From JBCCGL01 sp039029275 (GTDB lineage: Bacteria > Pseudomonadota > Gammaproteobacteria > JBCCGL01), in the NCBI GenBank assembly GCA_039029275.1, contig JBCCGL010000001.1, positions 124,001-188,000 on the forward strand: a stretch of DNA of 64,000 bases, in the 5' to 3' direction. Shown here piece after piece: positions 51,754 to 61,036 of the stretch (the stretch's first letter is position 1; each line of letters opens with the position of its first letter). The notes beneath the pieces were generated by a model. It did not search any database and had not been told where the DNA came from. It saw nothing but the letters and a program-made list of their open reading frames with translations. The position numbers and the translations under genes are program-made.

Positions 51754-54700
51754 TTAGTTACCGGCCTGCATTTGCTGCGCAACCAGGTGCGCATACAAGC
51801 CACTGTGCTCAAGCAACTCGTCATGCTTGCCCGCTTCAACGAGCTGCCCGTTATCGATAACCAGTATCGAATCCGCATCGCGAATGGTTGAAAGCCGGTG
51901 CGCGATAATGAGCGTGGTTCGATCGCGCATCAGGGAACGCAAGGCCTTGTGCACGGCGCGTTCGCTGATTGAGTCGAGATGCGAGGTTGCTTCGTCCAGC
52001 ACCAGCACTGGTGCGTCTTTTAAAAACGCGCGTGCAATCGAGAGTCGCTGACGCTGCCCGCCGGAGAGGGCATAGCCGCCCTCGCCGATCTCGGTGCTCA
52101 GACCATCGGGCAGGCGCGCAACCATGCCATCCAGTTCGGCGAGTTCCACCGCGCGCTGCAGTTCAGCGTCGCTGGCATCGGCTTTGGCAATCCGCAAATT
52201 ACCCGCGAGGGAGTCGTTAAACAAATAGGTTTCCTGCGAGACAATTCCGATCGCGCCGCGCAGTTGGTCTAATTCGAATTCGCGAATATCGTGGCCATCA
52301 AGAAAAATGCGCCCGCTCTGTGGATCCCAAAACCGCATCACGAGTTGCGCGAGCGTGCTTTTTCCGGCACCGGACGGCCCCACCAGCGCCGTGGTTTTTC
52401 CGGCCTCGAGTTCGACATCAATATTGTCGAGCGCTGTTTGTGCGACGCCCGGATAGGTGAAGCTGACGTTATCAAAGCCCAATGAAATCGGAGATCCGCG
52501 ATGCCGCCATTGTTTAGTCCCGTCGGTAACCGGAGCGACTTCTGCTTCGACGGTCGCCAGACGTTGCGTCGAGCTGAAGGTGTGTGCCAACTGATGGCCC
52601 ACATCGGCCACCTCTGAAATAGGCAGGAATGCAGACATCGCGGCCAGGGCCATTAGCGGAACAAACGCCGGGTCGACGCCGCCGTCTTTTACCAGCGGTA
52701 CCGCGCACATAATGACGACCAGCACGCCAAGGCTCATACATATTTCGGTCGTCATCGTGTGCCGCGACATATGCCGAAAAAAATCCAGACGCACGACATG
52801 ATGCGATTCACACGCTTGCATGAATTGCGTGCGCCGCGTGTCGCCTGCCTGAAACGAAAGAATTTCGGACAGCCCTTGAAGCAGTTCCACAGTTTGCGCG
52901 GAAAGCCCCGCCAGCACATCGCGCGACCGACTTCCCAGTTCGTCGATACGTCGGCGAAACACGATTGGAGACAGCGCGACAATCAAGAGAAACGGTAGCA
53001 ACGCGACTGCCATGCTCCAGTGAAAGCTGAACAACAGCGCCAACACAGCGCTTGGAACCAGCACGGCGACAAACGCGGGCGCAATGGTGTGCGCGTAAAA
53101 ATATTCGATCAGCTCTATATCTTCGGTTGCCAGATGAACGAGATCACCGCTGCGCCGTCGCAGCAAAAATGCCGGGGCTAACTCATCCAGCTTTTTAAAT
53201 AAGTTGACGCGCATGGTCGCGAGCATGCGAAACGCCATGTCGTGCGCAACCCAGGATTCCAGCCAGTGCAAAATTCCCGCGCTCGCCGCGAGCACTGCCA
53301 AGACAATTAACCAGCCTGCATACGGCTCGCCGTTTTTAACCGCCGCCACCGCCAGCGCCGATAGCAAACTGATACCGATAAACGCAACGACGCGACCCAC
53401 TCCCAAGCCAAATGTGAGCACCAGTTGTGTTTTGTATTCGCTGGTGTATGACATCAATTTTCGAACCGTGCCAACCCAACCCAGCGTGGCGCTTTCAAGC
53501 ACGGTCTGATCAGACGCGTCTGGTTCGGCGCCATTCAAACCTGTTCGTTTGGCATGCTGCGTCGGCGTTGAACGACGATCGGTGACCACCTCGTTTGGCT
53601 GCGAGCGCTCCTGCGTCTGCTCGCGCATCAGCGTTGCGTAAATACCGCCTTTTTCGATCAGTTGCGAATGACTGCCCTGTTCCACCACACGACCGCTGTC
53701 GAGCACCAAAATTTTATCTGCGCCAATAATGCTCGAAAGACGATGCGCCAAAATCAATGTGGTGCGGCCGTGCATGAGCCTGTCGAGCGCTTGCTGAATA
53801 ATCGACTCGTTTTCTGCGTCGACAGACGAAAGCGCTTCATCGAGAATCAGAATCGGTGCATCGCGTAGCAGTGCGCGAGCAATCGCGATGCGCTGACGCT
53901 GACCGCCGGAGAGTCGCAAGCCGCGTTCGCCAATCACGGTCTGGTAGCCCTGCGGCAGGGCCGCGATAAATTCATGCGCGTTGGCAGCTTCGCAGGCCGC
54001 ATGGATTTCCTCATTGGACGCATCCGGTTTGCCCAGTCGCAAATTGTCTTCGACCGTGCCAAAGAACAAATACGTGTCCTGACTCACCACCGCCATTTGC
54101 TGGCGCAACTGCTCAAACCCGAGGGTTTTTATATCGACACCGCCAATGCGAATCTCACCTTGCTGCGGTTCGTAGAATCGCTGCAGCAAACGAACAATGC
54201 TCGATTTACCGACACCGCTGGCGCCGACCACACCGATTCTCTCGCCAACGTTAATGTTAAAACTCAGGGATTCGTGCACCTGCCCTCGACTGCCGGGGTA
54301 GGTGAAGCTCACGTCAGAAAACGCCACGCTCGGGGTGAGTGTCGCGATCTGCGCGGTGGCATTTTCTTCGACCAATGGACGGTCTTCGAGAACCGAAAAA
54401 ACCTGGCTCGCGGCTGACTGCGCGAGCATACCGTCGTGCAACAATGCGCGCAGGTCGCGCAGCGGCCGAAACACCTCAACGCCCAGCATCAACACGATAA
54501 GCAGCCCTTCAAAGCTGAGAAAACCCGCGTCGAGGCGGTACGCCGCCACACCCAACGCCAGTGCCGCGCCAACGGCGATACCGGTATCGGTGATGCCGCG
54601 CGACATCGAATTGGTTGCCAGGACCCATTTGGTGCTTTCGGCCAGTTCGTCGGCCTGCGTGCGCAGCAAATCGCTGCGATCGCGGGTCTGGCCATACGCT

Positions 54701-55326
54701 TTCAATGTGGCCAAACCCTGCAGCGAGTCGAGGTACTCCGCCGCAAACTTGCTGTAAGCTTGCGCGCGACGCATAGAGTTTTGGGCGTCCATTTGATGGA
54801 AAAGCGCTGGCGCGAATAAGGTGAACAAAGCGGCAGCAAGAAAAACCCACGCCACTACCCAGTCGACCCAAATCACCACGATGAAAATAACGACGGGGGT
54901 TAGCAAGGCGACAAAGAACTGCGGCAGGTATTTGCCAAAGTAGACTTCGAGGCGTTCAACGCCTTCAACCAGCGCGGCGCGTACTTCGCCGGAGCGTGAA
55001 TAAAGCAGCCGTGCGGGGCCAAGCTCAAGAACCTTGTTGAACACGCGTTCGCGCAATCGACTCTGCATGATCGCCGCGGTGTTGTGCGCATGATCGGCGC
55101 GCAAACAATCCCAATACCCGCGCGCTGCAATCAACAGTGCAACGCCAAGCGCGGGCAATAAAAGATCGCTAAGGGAGGTTTCGTTAAACAACTGTGCCAA
55201 CAACCAGGCCAGCGCGAGTAAGCGCGCAATCCCCAGAGCTGACGAGCCAAGACCCATCGCAATCGCCCAGACAATTCGATCGCGAATGCCTTCTGTCAGT
55301 GCCCATAATTTGAAATTGAAATACAT
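51754..55326 (-). CDS. Single-chain CydDC-like ABC exporter
   Basis: This 1190-residue protein consists of two complete ABC half-exporters joined head to tail: six-helix membrane domain (about 1-320), ATPase (GASGVGKSS Walker A, LSGGQRQR, LILDEALSS), a linker near 585-625, a second membrane domain (about 640-915) and a second ATPase (GPSGAGKST, LSGGQRQR, LVLDEATSHLD). Both nucleotide sites have consensus motifs. The first half resembles CydD and the second CydC, which normally are two proteins that export cysteine/glutathione and aid cytochrome bd assembly. No cydAB genes are nearby, so another thiol or peptide substrate is possible. A LysR gene is divergent. Confidence 0.9.
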   Translation of the reverse strand: MYFNFKLWALTEGIRDRIVWAIAMGLGSSALGIARLLALAWLLAQLFNETSLSDLLLPALGVALLIAARGYWDCLRADHAHNTAAIMQSRLRERVFNKVLELGPARLLYSRSGEVRAALVEGVERLEVYFGKYLPQFFVALLTPVVIFIVVIWVDWVVAWVFLAAALFTLFAPALFHQMDAQNSMRRAQAYSKFAAEYLDSLQGLATLKAYGQTRDRSDLLRTQADELAESTKWVLATNSMSRGITDTGIAVGAALALGVAAYRLDAGFLSFEGLLIVLMLGVEVFRPLRDLRALLHDGMLAQSAASQVFSVLEDRPLVEENATAQIATLTPSVAFSDVSFTYPGSRGQVHESLSFNINVGERIGVVGASGVGKSSIVRLLQRFYEPQQGEIRIGGVDIKTLGFEQLRQQMAVVSQDTYLFFGTVEDNLRLGKPDASNEEIHAACEAANAHEFIAALPQGYQTVIGERGLRLSGGQRQRIAIARALLRDAPILILDEALSSVDAENESIIQQALDRLMHGRTTLILAHRLSSIIGADKILVLDSGRVVEQGSHSQLIEKGGIYATLMREQTQERSQPNEVVTDRRSTPTQHAKRTGLNGAEPDASDQTVLESATLGWVGTVRKLMSYTSEYKTQLVLTFGLGVGRVVAFIGISLLSALAVAAVKNGEPYAGWLIVLAVLAASAGILHWLESWVAHDMAFRMLATMRVNLFKKLDELAPAFLLRRRSGDLVHLATEDIELIEYFYAHTIAPAFVAVLVPSAVLALLFSFHWSMAVALLPFLLIVALSPIVFRRRIDELGSRSRDVLAGLSAQTVELLQGLSEILSFQAGDTRRTQFMQACESHHVVRLDFFRHMSRHTMTTEICMSLGVLVVIMCAVPLVKDGGVDPAFVPLMALAAMSAFLPISEVADVGHQLAHTFSSTQRLATVEAEVAPVTDGTKQWRHRGSPISLGFDNVSFTYPGVAQTALDNIDVELEAGKTTALVGPSGAGKSTLAQLVMRFWDPQSGRIFLDGHDIREFELDQLRGAIGIVSQETYLFNDSLAGNLRIAKADASDAELQRAVELAELDGMVARLPDGLSTEIGEGGYALSGGQRQRLSIARAFLKDAPVLVLDEATSHLDSISERAVHKALRSLMRDRTTLIIAHRLSTIRDADSILVIDNGQLVEAGKHDELLEHSGLYAHLVAQQMQAGN

Positions 55327-55433
55327 GAAGCGGGATTCCTGCCTTGTTTGAAACGCAGTGTAATCAATTCATATTTGTTTACCCATAATTAACTTCGTAT
55401 ACTGCCTATTCATTTTTGTTGATGGCATAACAA

Positions 55434-56354
55434 ATGCGAAACTTCGACTGGGACGACTTGCGCGTGTTTTTAGCGATCCACCGCGAGGGCAATTTATCTG
55501 CCGCTGCGCGCGAATTGAGAATCAGCCAGCCGACCGCTGGAAGGCGCCTGGCGAATCTCGAAAGCAGCTTGTCCGCGCGCTTGTTTGACCGCTTGCCGGA
55601 AGGTCTGGCAGCGACAGCGGCGGGAACCGAGTTGCTCGATATGGCGGAGCAAATGGAAAAGGCAGCAGACTCTGTGATGCGGCGACAAAGGAGCTTTGCC
55701 GATACTATTTCCGGCAGCGTGCGTATATCGGTCTTCGAACAGACCAGCGCGTTTCTTACCGATCACTTGCACTTAATTCGCGAAAAACTGCCGGATGTGG
55801 ACCTCGAAATTTCTGTCGCTCATATTGGCGCAAACCTCTCACGGCGGGAGGCAGATTTGCTGATTCGGGAATGCCGCCCGGACTCGCCCGGACTGATTGC
55901 TCGCCGCTTGGGCAATTTGGCGCACGCGGTCTATGCGTCGCGCGATTATGCCAACCGGCATCCGGAAGCGTTTACCGAAAAACGCTTTGAAGTCTGCGAC
56001 TGGATTGGTCCCGACGATGAGCACCTGTATTTTTCCGGTCAAAAATGGCTGCGCGAGAAAATGAAAGATCGCTTGCCGCGATTGCGCTGTAACAACGGCA
56101 TCGTGTTTTACGATGCCGTTCGCAAGCACGCCGGCTTGGCCGTTCTCCCCTGTTTTATTGGAGACACAGATGACGCATTGATTCGCGTTAGCGATGTGTT
56201 GCCAAGCGCATCTGCCGCGCACTTTTTGATCGTGCATCAAGACTTGCGCAACGTGCCCGCGGTGCGCGCCTTGATGGACATTTTGATTGAGCTTTATGAC
56301 AATCAAAAAGAACTGCTGTCAGGGGAACACCTCCGAAGCCGCGACGCTGCGTAA
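55434..56354 (+). CDS. LysR-family transcriptional regulator
   Basis: This 306-residue protein has an N-terminal helix-turn-helix (about 1-60; NLSAAARELRISQPTAGRRLANLE) and a LysR substrate-binding domain. The N-terminus MRNFDWDDLRVFLAIHREGN is of a subgroup that often controls neighbouring transport or metabolic genes. It starts 107 bases from the divergent CydDC-like gene and is its likely regulator. The ligand is unknown. Confidence 0.92.
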   Translation: MRNFDWDDLRVFLAIHREGNLSAAARELRISQPTAGRRLANLESSLSARLFDRLPEGLAATAAGTELLDMAEQMEKAADSVMRRQRSFADTISGSVRISVFEQTSAFLTDHLHLIREKLPDVDLEISVAHIGANLSRREADLLIRECRPDSPGLIARRLGNLAHAVYASRDYANRHPEAFTEKRFEVCDWIGPDDEHLYFSGQKWLREKMKDRLPRLRCNNGIVFYDAVRKHAGLAVLPCFIGDTDDALIRVSDVLPSASAAHFLIVHQDLRNVPAVRALMDILIELYDNQKELLSGEHLRSRDAA

Positions 56355-56414
56355 AATTCTGAACTCCCTCAAAACAGGTAATAGCGATCAAGTTTTCGGA
56401 AAATGACAGTCGCC

Positions 56415-56642
56415 TCAATCGTTCACGCGTTTGTGTTTTTCTACGATGATTTGCTTATTCAGGATTCGCACTTCGCCGACCATTAGCAAGCGCATATCCT
56501 CCACGATGTAGTCAGCCAAGGCTTGATCGTCGATGTCGTCACCTTCGATGTCTAATCGAAAACCCTGTCCTTGAATACCACCGCCGTTGGAGAAATCGAC
56601 TTCGAAGTCAAACAATACTCTCTTGTCTTGAGTGTCACTCAT
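56415..56642 (-). CDS. Conserved small protein, function unknown
   Basis: This 75-residue acidic protein (LFDFEVDFSNGGGIQGQGFRL; LADYIVEDMRLLMVGEVRI) has no signal peptide or membrane helix. No family was recognised, but length and predicted beta-alpha pattern look like a conserved bacterial small protein. It is transcribed convergently with the LysR gene. Upstream DNA has no clear operator. Confidence 0.6.
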   Translation of the reverse strand: MSDTQDKRVLFDFEVDFSNGGGIQGQGFRLDIEGDDIDDQALADYIVEDMRLLMVGEVRILNKQIIVEKHKRVND

Positions 56643-56798
56643 AATCTCGGCTCCTGAATTTGTTACCGTTCAAATAGCGGTTGGGTTTTACTCGACTTGC
56701 TCAAGTAACGGAAAAAATGATTTGCCAAGCGCCATGATTGTTTACAAGCATATCCGCTTTTACGTTGTTACTCACCAGGTCTGGCCGAATTTAGTAAT

Positions 56799-56847
56799 GT
56801 AAAGTTTACTTGACACAAAGCTTTCCTCTGAGTAAAGTTTACTTTAC
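56799..56847 (+). promoter_or_regulatory. Tandem palindromic operators over a sigma-70 promoter
   Basis: The sequence GTAAAGT-TT-ACTTTAC at 56832-56847 is a perfect inverted repeat; a second copy with one mismatch (GTAAAGT-TT-ACTTGAC) starts 33 bases upstream at 56799. A -35 TTGACA at 56810 and -10 TAAAGT at 56833, spaced by 17 bases, overlap these repeats. A repressor bound here would block the promoter. The XRE protein encoded two genes downstream is the obvious candidate. Confidence 0.75.
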
Positions 56848-56870
56848 ATTGAAATTAGGGAGATTTGTCG

Positions 56871-57296
56871 ATGAAACATACAAGCGTTGACGCCAACGCC
56901 TATCCCGCGCAGGAGAAAAATACATCAAAATATGCAGCTTGTTGGGCTGTGATCTGGGGCGCGTCCATCCCGTTGGGAATCATGGCCATTAAGTTTATTC
57001 CCTCATCTAAATTGTTCATTGGTGTTCTTGTAGTTTTCATTCATGTCGCGATTGGCGTCTTGGCGATTAGAGCCCACATTCGGTGGCTGGCGGCTCTGGA
57101 TGAAATGCAAAGAAAAATACAGCTGGAAGCAATGGCCATGGCGCTCGGTGCACTCTGGGTGGCCTTCGGTTGCCTATTGGTCATGCATTCAGCCGAATTA
57201 ATACACATTGATTACTGGGAGATTGCCCTGTTGACCGTACTCGCAGGCGTGGCAACAGTGGCAGGAAACTTGATCGGCGTGATCCGGCATCGATGA
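56871..57296 (+). CDS. Membrane protein paired with an XRE regulator
   Basis: This 141-residue protein has four hydrophobic segments (about 22-40, 50-66, 85-105 and 115-135). The ATG at 56871 follows GGGAG. No family function is known; the pairing of such a four-helix membrane protein with a tiny Cro/CI-type regulator is a recurrent two-gene unit in proteobacteria. Its stop overlaps the regulator start (ATGA), and both share the promoter with tandem operators. Confidence 0.8.
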   Translation: MKHTSVDANAYPAQEKNTSKYAACWAVIWGASIPLGIMAIKFIPSSKLFIGVLVVFIHVAIGVLAIRAHIRWLAALDEMQRKIQLEAMAMALGALWVAFGCLLVMHSAELIHIDYWEIALLTVLAGVATVAGNLIGVIRHR

Positions 57297-57490
57297 AAAA
57301 CCGACTCAGGGAACTACGCGCCGAAAGGAACTGGACCCAGGCCGACCTTGCAGCGGAGCTGGAGGTTTCGCGACAGACTGTCAACGCGATCGAAAAAGGA
57401 AAGTTCGATCCCAGCTTGCCGCTGGCATTTAAGGTTGCCCGATTATTTGGCCTGTCAATCGAGCAGATTTTTCAGGATGAAACGGATTAG
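57293..57490 (+). CDS. Small Cro/CI (XRE) family transcriptional regulator
   Basis: This 65-residue protein is one helix-turn-helix domain (NRLRELRAERNWTQADLAAE, then VSRQTVNAIEKGKFDPSLPL, a complete XRE signature) with a short C-terminal tail. Members of this YozG/SinR-like group often repress their own operon as dimers on palindromic DNA. It is translationally coupled to the membrane protein and is predicted to bind the tandem palindromes upstream. Confidence 0.93.
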   Translation: MKNRLRELRAERNWTQADLAAELEVSRQTVNAIEKGKFDPSLPLAFKVARLFGLSIEQIFQDETD

Positions 57491-57528
57491 TGTTTCAAAT
57501 CGAAAAAAATAAATAGATCACCAGGGCT

Positions 57529-57831
57529 TTACACCGTCGCATAGCAGCCGCTATTGATGGCCGCCACGAATATTGGATAACTCAGAAGTGAAATCGCGAG
57601 GTAGATAACTTTCAATCTGTTGATCGACATGTTCTTGATCGATTCGTACGCGAGCAAACAGAACGCTATTAGCAATAAAACAGGCAGTATCAAAAAGAAC
57701 CAAAAGGAAGAAACGATAGCGACATACAGCCACAGCTCGCTCGTCGTATAACACGCCAACAAGTGAACGCAGGCCAGCAGTATTGAAAACACCGCTTGGT
57801 ACAAGCTCGTGATGTTGACTTGCGCGCTCAT
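57529..57831 (-). CDS. Small membrane protein, function unknown
   Basis: This 100-residue protein has three hydrophobic segments (about 8-28, 33-62 and 72-95), giving a membrane topology but no recognised family. It lies on the strand opposite the XRE pair and marks the left end of an AT-richer run of small minus-strand genes. Confidence that it is a real gene rests on the consistent hydrophobic pattern. Confidence 0.5.
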   Translation of the reverse strand: MSAQVNITSLYQAVFSILLACVHLLACYTTSELWLYVAIVSSFWFFLILPVLLLIAFCLLAYESIKNMSINRLKVIYLAISLLSYPIFVAAINSGCYATV

Positions 57832-57894
57832 TTTGAAAACTACAAATCAAAGAGATATTAAGTAGAACTGCATTCGCAATTTAAATGCATTGAT

Positions 57895-58254
57895 TTATCC
57901 GTCGGTGTATCGCGGCAAATTGTCCCCCACCACCACGTGCTCGTTGGTGACATAGAAGTTAGAGCTGTATTCGACCAACAAACTGAAATAGCAGCTTTGG
58001 GATAGCTTCTCCTTGACCCGCATCTCCAAATCATCCATCAGCTTTTTTGTGAAAGAATCATCTCGATGCGGTTTAGGTAATAGGGAGACGGTTACTTTTA
58101 GGTGTGGTCGATGATAGATCGACGTTGGGTAAGCCCGCCCTTTGCATTCGTGCGCGTTGCTGTCGTGCTCGTTGATAATCGCTTCTACCATCGACAGCAT
58201 GTCTTCAGCATCGAAACTCAGATTATCGCTGTACTTAATTTCGCAATGAGGCAT
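57895..58254 (-). CDS. 5-carboxymethyl-2-hydroxymuconate isomerase-like tautomerase
   Basis: The start is ATG at 58254, giving a 119-residue protein that begins MPHCEIKYSDNL. After removal of Met, Pro1 would be the catalytic base of the tautomerase superfamily, and the CHMI-type pattern continues to RPHLKVTVSLLPKPHRD. Without homoprotocatechuate genes nearby, the real substrate is unknown. Confidence 0.8.
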   Translation of the reverse strand: MPHCEIKYSDNLSFDAEDMLSMVEAIINEHDSNAHECKGRAYPTSIYHRPHLKVTVSLLPKPHRDDSFTKKLMDDLEMRVKEKLSQSCYFSLLVEYSSNFYVTNEHVVVGDNLPRYTDG

Positions 58255-58388
58255 GTTGTGTGAGCTTTGGTTTGGAGAAGCCCGTACTTTACGACTGGCT
58301 TGCACAATTTACTAATCGCGATTTGCGCTGAGGTTATTCAGAGATCTCAATTCATCGATTGGTTCATCGAGACCTTGCGGTCGTATAC

Positions 58389-58772
58389 TCAGTACATTGG
58401 GTTACCATTTTTTGTTTCACTCGGCACTTCCTGAATTGAATCCCAGTGCTCCACAATTTTCCCGTTTTCGTCAAAACGGAAAAAATCCATCGTCACATAC
58501 TGATCATTACCGGGCCACGTCTGATGAGTGTGAAGCGCGACCATATCCCCCTCTGCTACTGCGCGAACAAACTCGATTTCCTTTTCCGGGTAATCTCTGG
58601 CCATTTCGCTGAAGTAATCGATAAAAGCGTGCTTTCCATCACCAACCAACGGGTTGTGCTGGATGTATTCGGCACCGACATACGTCTCGACTGCACTAGC
58701 CGGATCGCCCAAATAGGCCATCCTGTAAAAAGCAATGGCGTTTTCTTTATTCGCCTTGAGATCGTGCCCCAT
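58389..58772 (-). CDS. SnoaL-like (NTF2-fold) protein
   Basis: The start is ATG at 58772 with GGAGACC upstream. The 127-residue protein shows the SnoaL pattern of a short helix (AFYRMAYLGDPASAVETY), YIQHNPLVGDGKHAFIDYF and IVEHWDSIQEVP. The fold is a small cone-shaped barrel used by isomerases, dehydratases and ligand-binding proteins; substrate unknown. It is typical of stand-alone accessory genes. Confidence 0.83.
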   Translation of the reverse strand: MGHDLKANKENAIAFYRMAYLGDPASAVETYVGAEYIQHNPLVGDGKHAFIDYFSEMARDYPEKEIEFVRAVAEGDMVALHTHQTWPGNDQYVTMDFFRFDENGKIVEHWDSIQEVPSETKNGNPMY

Positions 58773-58908
58773 TGGTGGTCTCCAAATTTTCAATCAAAAT
58801 TGAGTCGATGGTATCAGATACTTTTCGCCAGAATACTACGCGATGCAGCGGCGAATACCTGACAACACCTATTACTTTACCCGGTCATTCCGGAGCAATA
58901 GCGACGGA

Positions 58909-59337
58909 TTAACATTTCCATTCATAGTGCATTTTCATTTCCTCAACAGACTGTTCAATTATTTGCGCGAGTACATCCACGTCGATGTTTTCGAGCTTGC
59001 TAAAGTACAGGCACGATACGCTGGTTTTATGTTTCCCGAGTTTGGCCAGCAATTTCTTATACTTACTGAATCCAGGCATTATGTATACCGTCATATTTCT
59101 TTTTCGCGGTGAGAAACCTGTCAGCGGCCAGTCTCCTTCTTGACTGCTTCGTTCGGATTTATAGTGGTACTCACCGAACCCGACGATGCTGTCACCCCAC
59201 AACCTAGGCTGCATGTTCGTCGCCTTTTTAAAAATTTCGATAAGCGCAAAACCATCTGCTCTTCTTTGATCGTGTTCAACTGAATCCAGAAACGCAGCGA
59301 CGCTTGCATTGCTTTTTTTGGTTTTTAACTCACTCAT
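58909..59337 (-). CDS. DUF1801 (YdhG-like) protein
   Basis: This 142-residue protein has the DUF1801 pattern with LWGDSIVGFGEYHYK, WPLTGFSPRKRNMTVYIMPGF, and SCLYFSKLENIDVDVL near the C-terminus. The family is small, soluble and of unknown function, found widely as accessory cargo. The ATG is at 59337. It is one of a minus-strand series of small genes. Confidence 0.87.
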   Translation of the reverse strand: MSELKTKKSNASVAAFLDSVEHDQRRADGFALIEIFKKATNMQPRLWGDSIVGFGEYHYKSERSSQEGDWPLTGFSPRKRNMTVYIMPGFSKYKKLLAKLGKHKTSVSCLYFSKLENIDVDVLAQIIEQSVEEMKMHYEWKC

Positions 59338-59428
59338 CGATATCCCAGGCCAACGGACTTACCATCAAATCAGGACGCAGATTGTGCCAACTAGAAGTAT
59401 TTGCCAGTTCCCGCTTAATGATGAACGC

Positions 59429-59773
59429 TCAAACTTGCCAAAGACCGTGATCATTGGACCCAAGAATATAGATTGAGAATTTGCCTTTACCTGAGATTTC
59501 CATTTGCGGCATGGCTATCGTTGCGCCAGCAGCCTCTACATCGGCTACTGCTTGCTCAATATTATCTACGAGCCAATACGGACGAATAACAGGCTCTTCA
59601 CTTTCTCGCAGCGCCCCCCTAACCCCGACTATTGAACCGTCGGGCAATGTGCAGGTTCTCGCACCACCGAGGAGTTCATCCGGTTCACTAAAGGTAACGG
59701 AATGAGTCGACTCATATGCTTGGCACACTGCGTTTATGTCTTTAGTGACGATTTCTAAATAGTGAATTTTCAT
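59429..59773 (-). CDS. VOC (glyoxalase/bleomycin-resistance) family protein
   Basis: This 114-residue protein is one vicinal oxygen chelate module pair: KIHYLEIVTKDINAVCQAYE at the start and an RPYWLVDNIEQAVADVEAAG second half, ending SIYILGSNDHGLWQV. Metal ligands are not clearly all kept. Could be a lyase, dioxygenase or drug-binding protein; substrate unknown. Confidence 0.85.
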   Translation of the reverse strand: MKIHYLEIVTKDINAVCQAYESTHSVTFSEPDELLGGARTCTLPDGSIVGVRGALRESEEPVIRPYWLVDNIEQAVADVEAAGATIAMPQMEISGKGKFSIYILGSNDHGLWQV

Positions 59774-59901
59774 TGATGCTACGTAAGAGCTTTTGGCCTA
59801 ACACCTTGCCAGGCATTTTGTGCTTTCGCGTATCCGGCGTTTCGCAGCGTAACATACATGAGCTATCTGTCAGGATGATTGGTTTTGGGGCACTCGTTTC
59901 G

Positions 59902-60237
59902 CTAGCTAATTGACCGTTGGGACATTCGAACACCCACTCGACTGATTTGCCTGATTGGTTGGATATCTGTGTAGTTTGGAATATCACCCTGTATCAAATC
60001 AATGTGATGTCCATACGCAGTTTTGAATTCATCCAACGAGTCGACGTACAAATGGGCAATTGTGATATATACAGGTTTTGAGTCTGGTTCCAAACCACTG
60101 ATTCCTTGCTCAATTTCGTATCCCTTAAGTGCGCTTCCCAGCAGTTTCCGAACCATGGGTGCATGAGTGTTTATATAGTAGTTAATGTCAAACTTGGCGT
60201 TCTCATGGAAGGGATACAGCATGCTTATTTTGATCAC
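59902..60237 (-). CDS. EthD-family protein
   Basis: The start is GTG at 60237 with AAGGA eight bases upstream, giving 111 residues beginning VIKISMLYPFHENAKFDINY, a standard EthD beginning, with YINTHAPMV following. EthD proteins are small dimeric ferredoxin-fold proteins linked to degradation pathways but of uncertain biochemical role. Stands alone on the minus strand. Confidence 0.8.
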   Translation of the reverse strand: MIKISMLYPFHENAKFDINYYINTHAPMVRKLLGSALKGYEIEQGISGLEPDSKPVYITIAHLYVDSLDEFKTAYGHHIDLIQGDIPNYTDIQPIRQISRVGVRMSQRSIS

Positions 60238-60407
60238 TGTTTCAATCCTTACGCATATCATTTAATGGTCGAAAATTGTAAGCGCTTAACCTGACTGCTT
60301 GATTTCAAAAACGAGCTTCTCTGTCACAATAAAACACGGAAACGAGGTCAGTGGTTAATCTCCTCCCCAGCCATCGAATTTGAATTCTAGATGGGTAATA
60401 ACAGGTC

Positions 60408-60932
60408 TTACTTTCTAAACTTTGATTTCTCAATTCGGTAAACAACTCGTCCTTTATTATCAAGACTTGAATCCCTTTGGCCGCCAATTTTTTCTACTGA
60501 TCTCTGAGAACGCATATTCTCTGAACCAACAGAGAAAACAACTGTTTCAACAAATCTGAAAGCATGTTCGAGCATTAAATGCTTCAGTTCACCATTATAT
60601 TTGCCACCCCAATGTGATCTTGCTAGAAATGTCCATCCGATCTCAACTTCGCTTTTCTCCTCGCTGAACCCGGAATAGCGTGAGGTTCCGATGACGGCAT
60701 CGGAACTTGCGTCAATAATTAGCAAAGCTCCACGAGACTCAATTGACTCCGAAAAAAATTTTTCAAAAACCTTTTCTGTGTGGCGATTTGAAACAGGGTG
60801 CTGCTCCCAGATCAATGGATCGGCTGCAACTGAGTACAACAAACTCCTATCGCTTTGAGCCAGTGGTCGGAGTTTTATAAGCGAACCAGTAATTGTTGGT
60901 TGGGCATCAAACGGCACTTTAATTCTTCTCAT
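60408..60932 (-). CDS. GNAT-family N-acetyltransferase
   Basis: This 174-residue protein has the GNAT fold in the RimJ/RimL style: LIKLRPLAQSDRSLLYSVAA, the EIGWTFLARSHWGGKYNGEL acetyl-CoA region and SENMRSQRSVEKIGG near the end. It would acetylate an amino group on a small molecule or protein. Typical accessory gene, AT-rich compared with the rest of the window. Confidence 0.88.
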   Translation of the reverse strand: MRRIKVPFDAQPTITGSLIKLRPLAQSDRSLLYSVAADPLIWEQHPVSNRHTEKVFEKFFSESIESRGALLIIDASSDAVIGTSRYSGFSEEKSEVEIGWTFLARSHWGGKYNGELKHLMLEHAFRFVETVVFSVGSENMRSQRSVEKIGGQRDSSLDNKGRVVYRIEKSKFRK

Positions 60933-61036
60933 TACGAAAATAATTAGAATCGGGTTAAAAACTCGACACCAGGAGGCCGAAGTTAAACAGCCTTAAAATT
61001 TAAAGCTAACCGCGATTAACTCGAGACCATCCAAGA

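Noticed and set aside
57551..57850. 99-codon alternative frame over the small membrane gene
   Set aside because: The other frame (57529-57831) has a consistent three-helix hydrophobic pattern; this one does not.
59796..59921. Complete attC site after EthD
   Set aside because: Only the GTTAGGC end fits; the opposite R box (TCCCAAC) and the inner L boxes do not pair, so it was not listed as a feature.
59742..59987. 81-codon open frame between the VOC and EthD genes
   Set aside because: Overlaps the end of EthD in another frame and has no ribosome site or family pattern; the DNA is better read as an intergenic gap.
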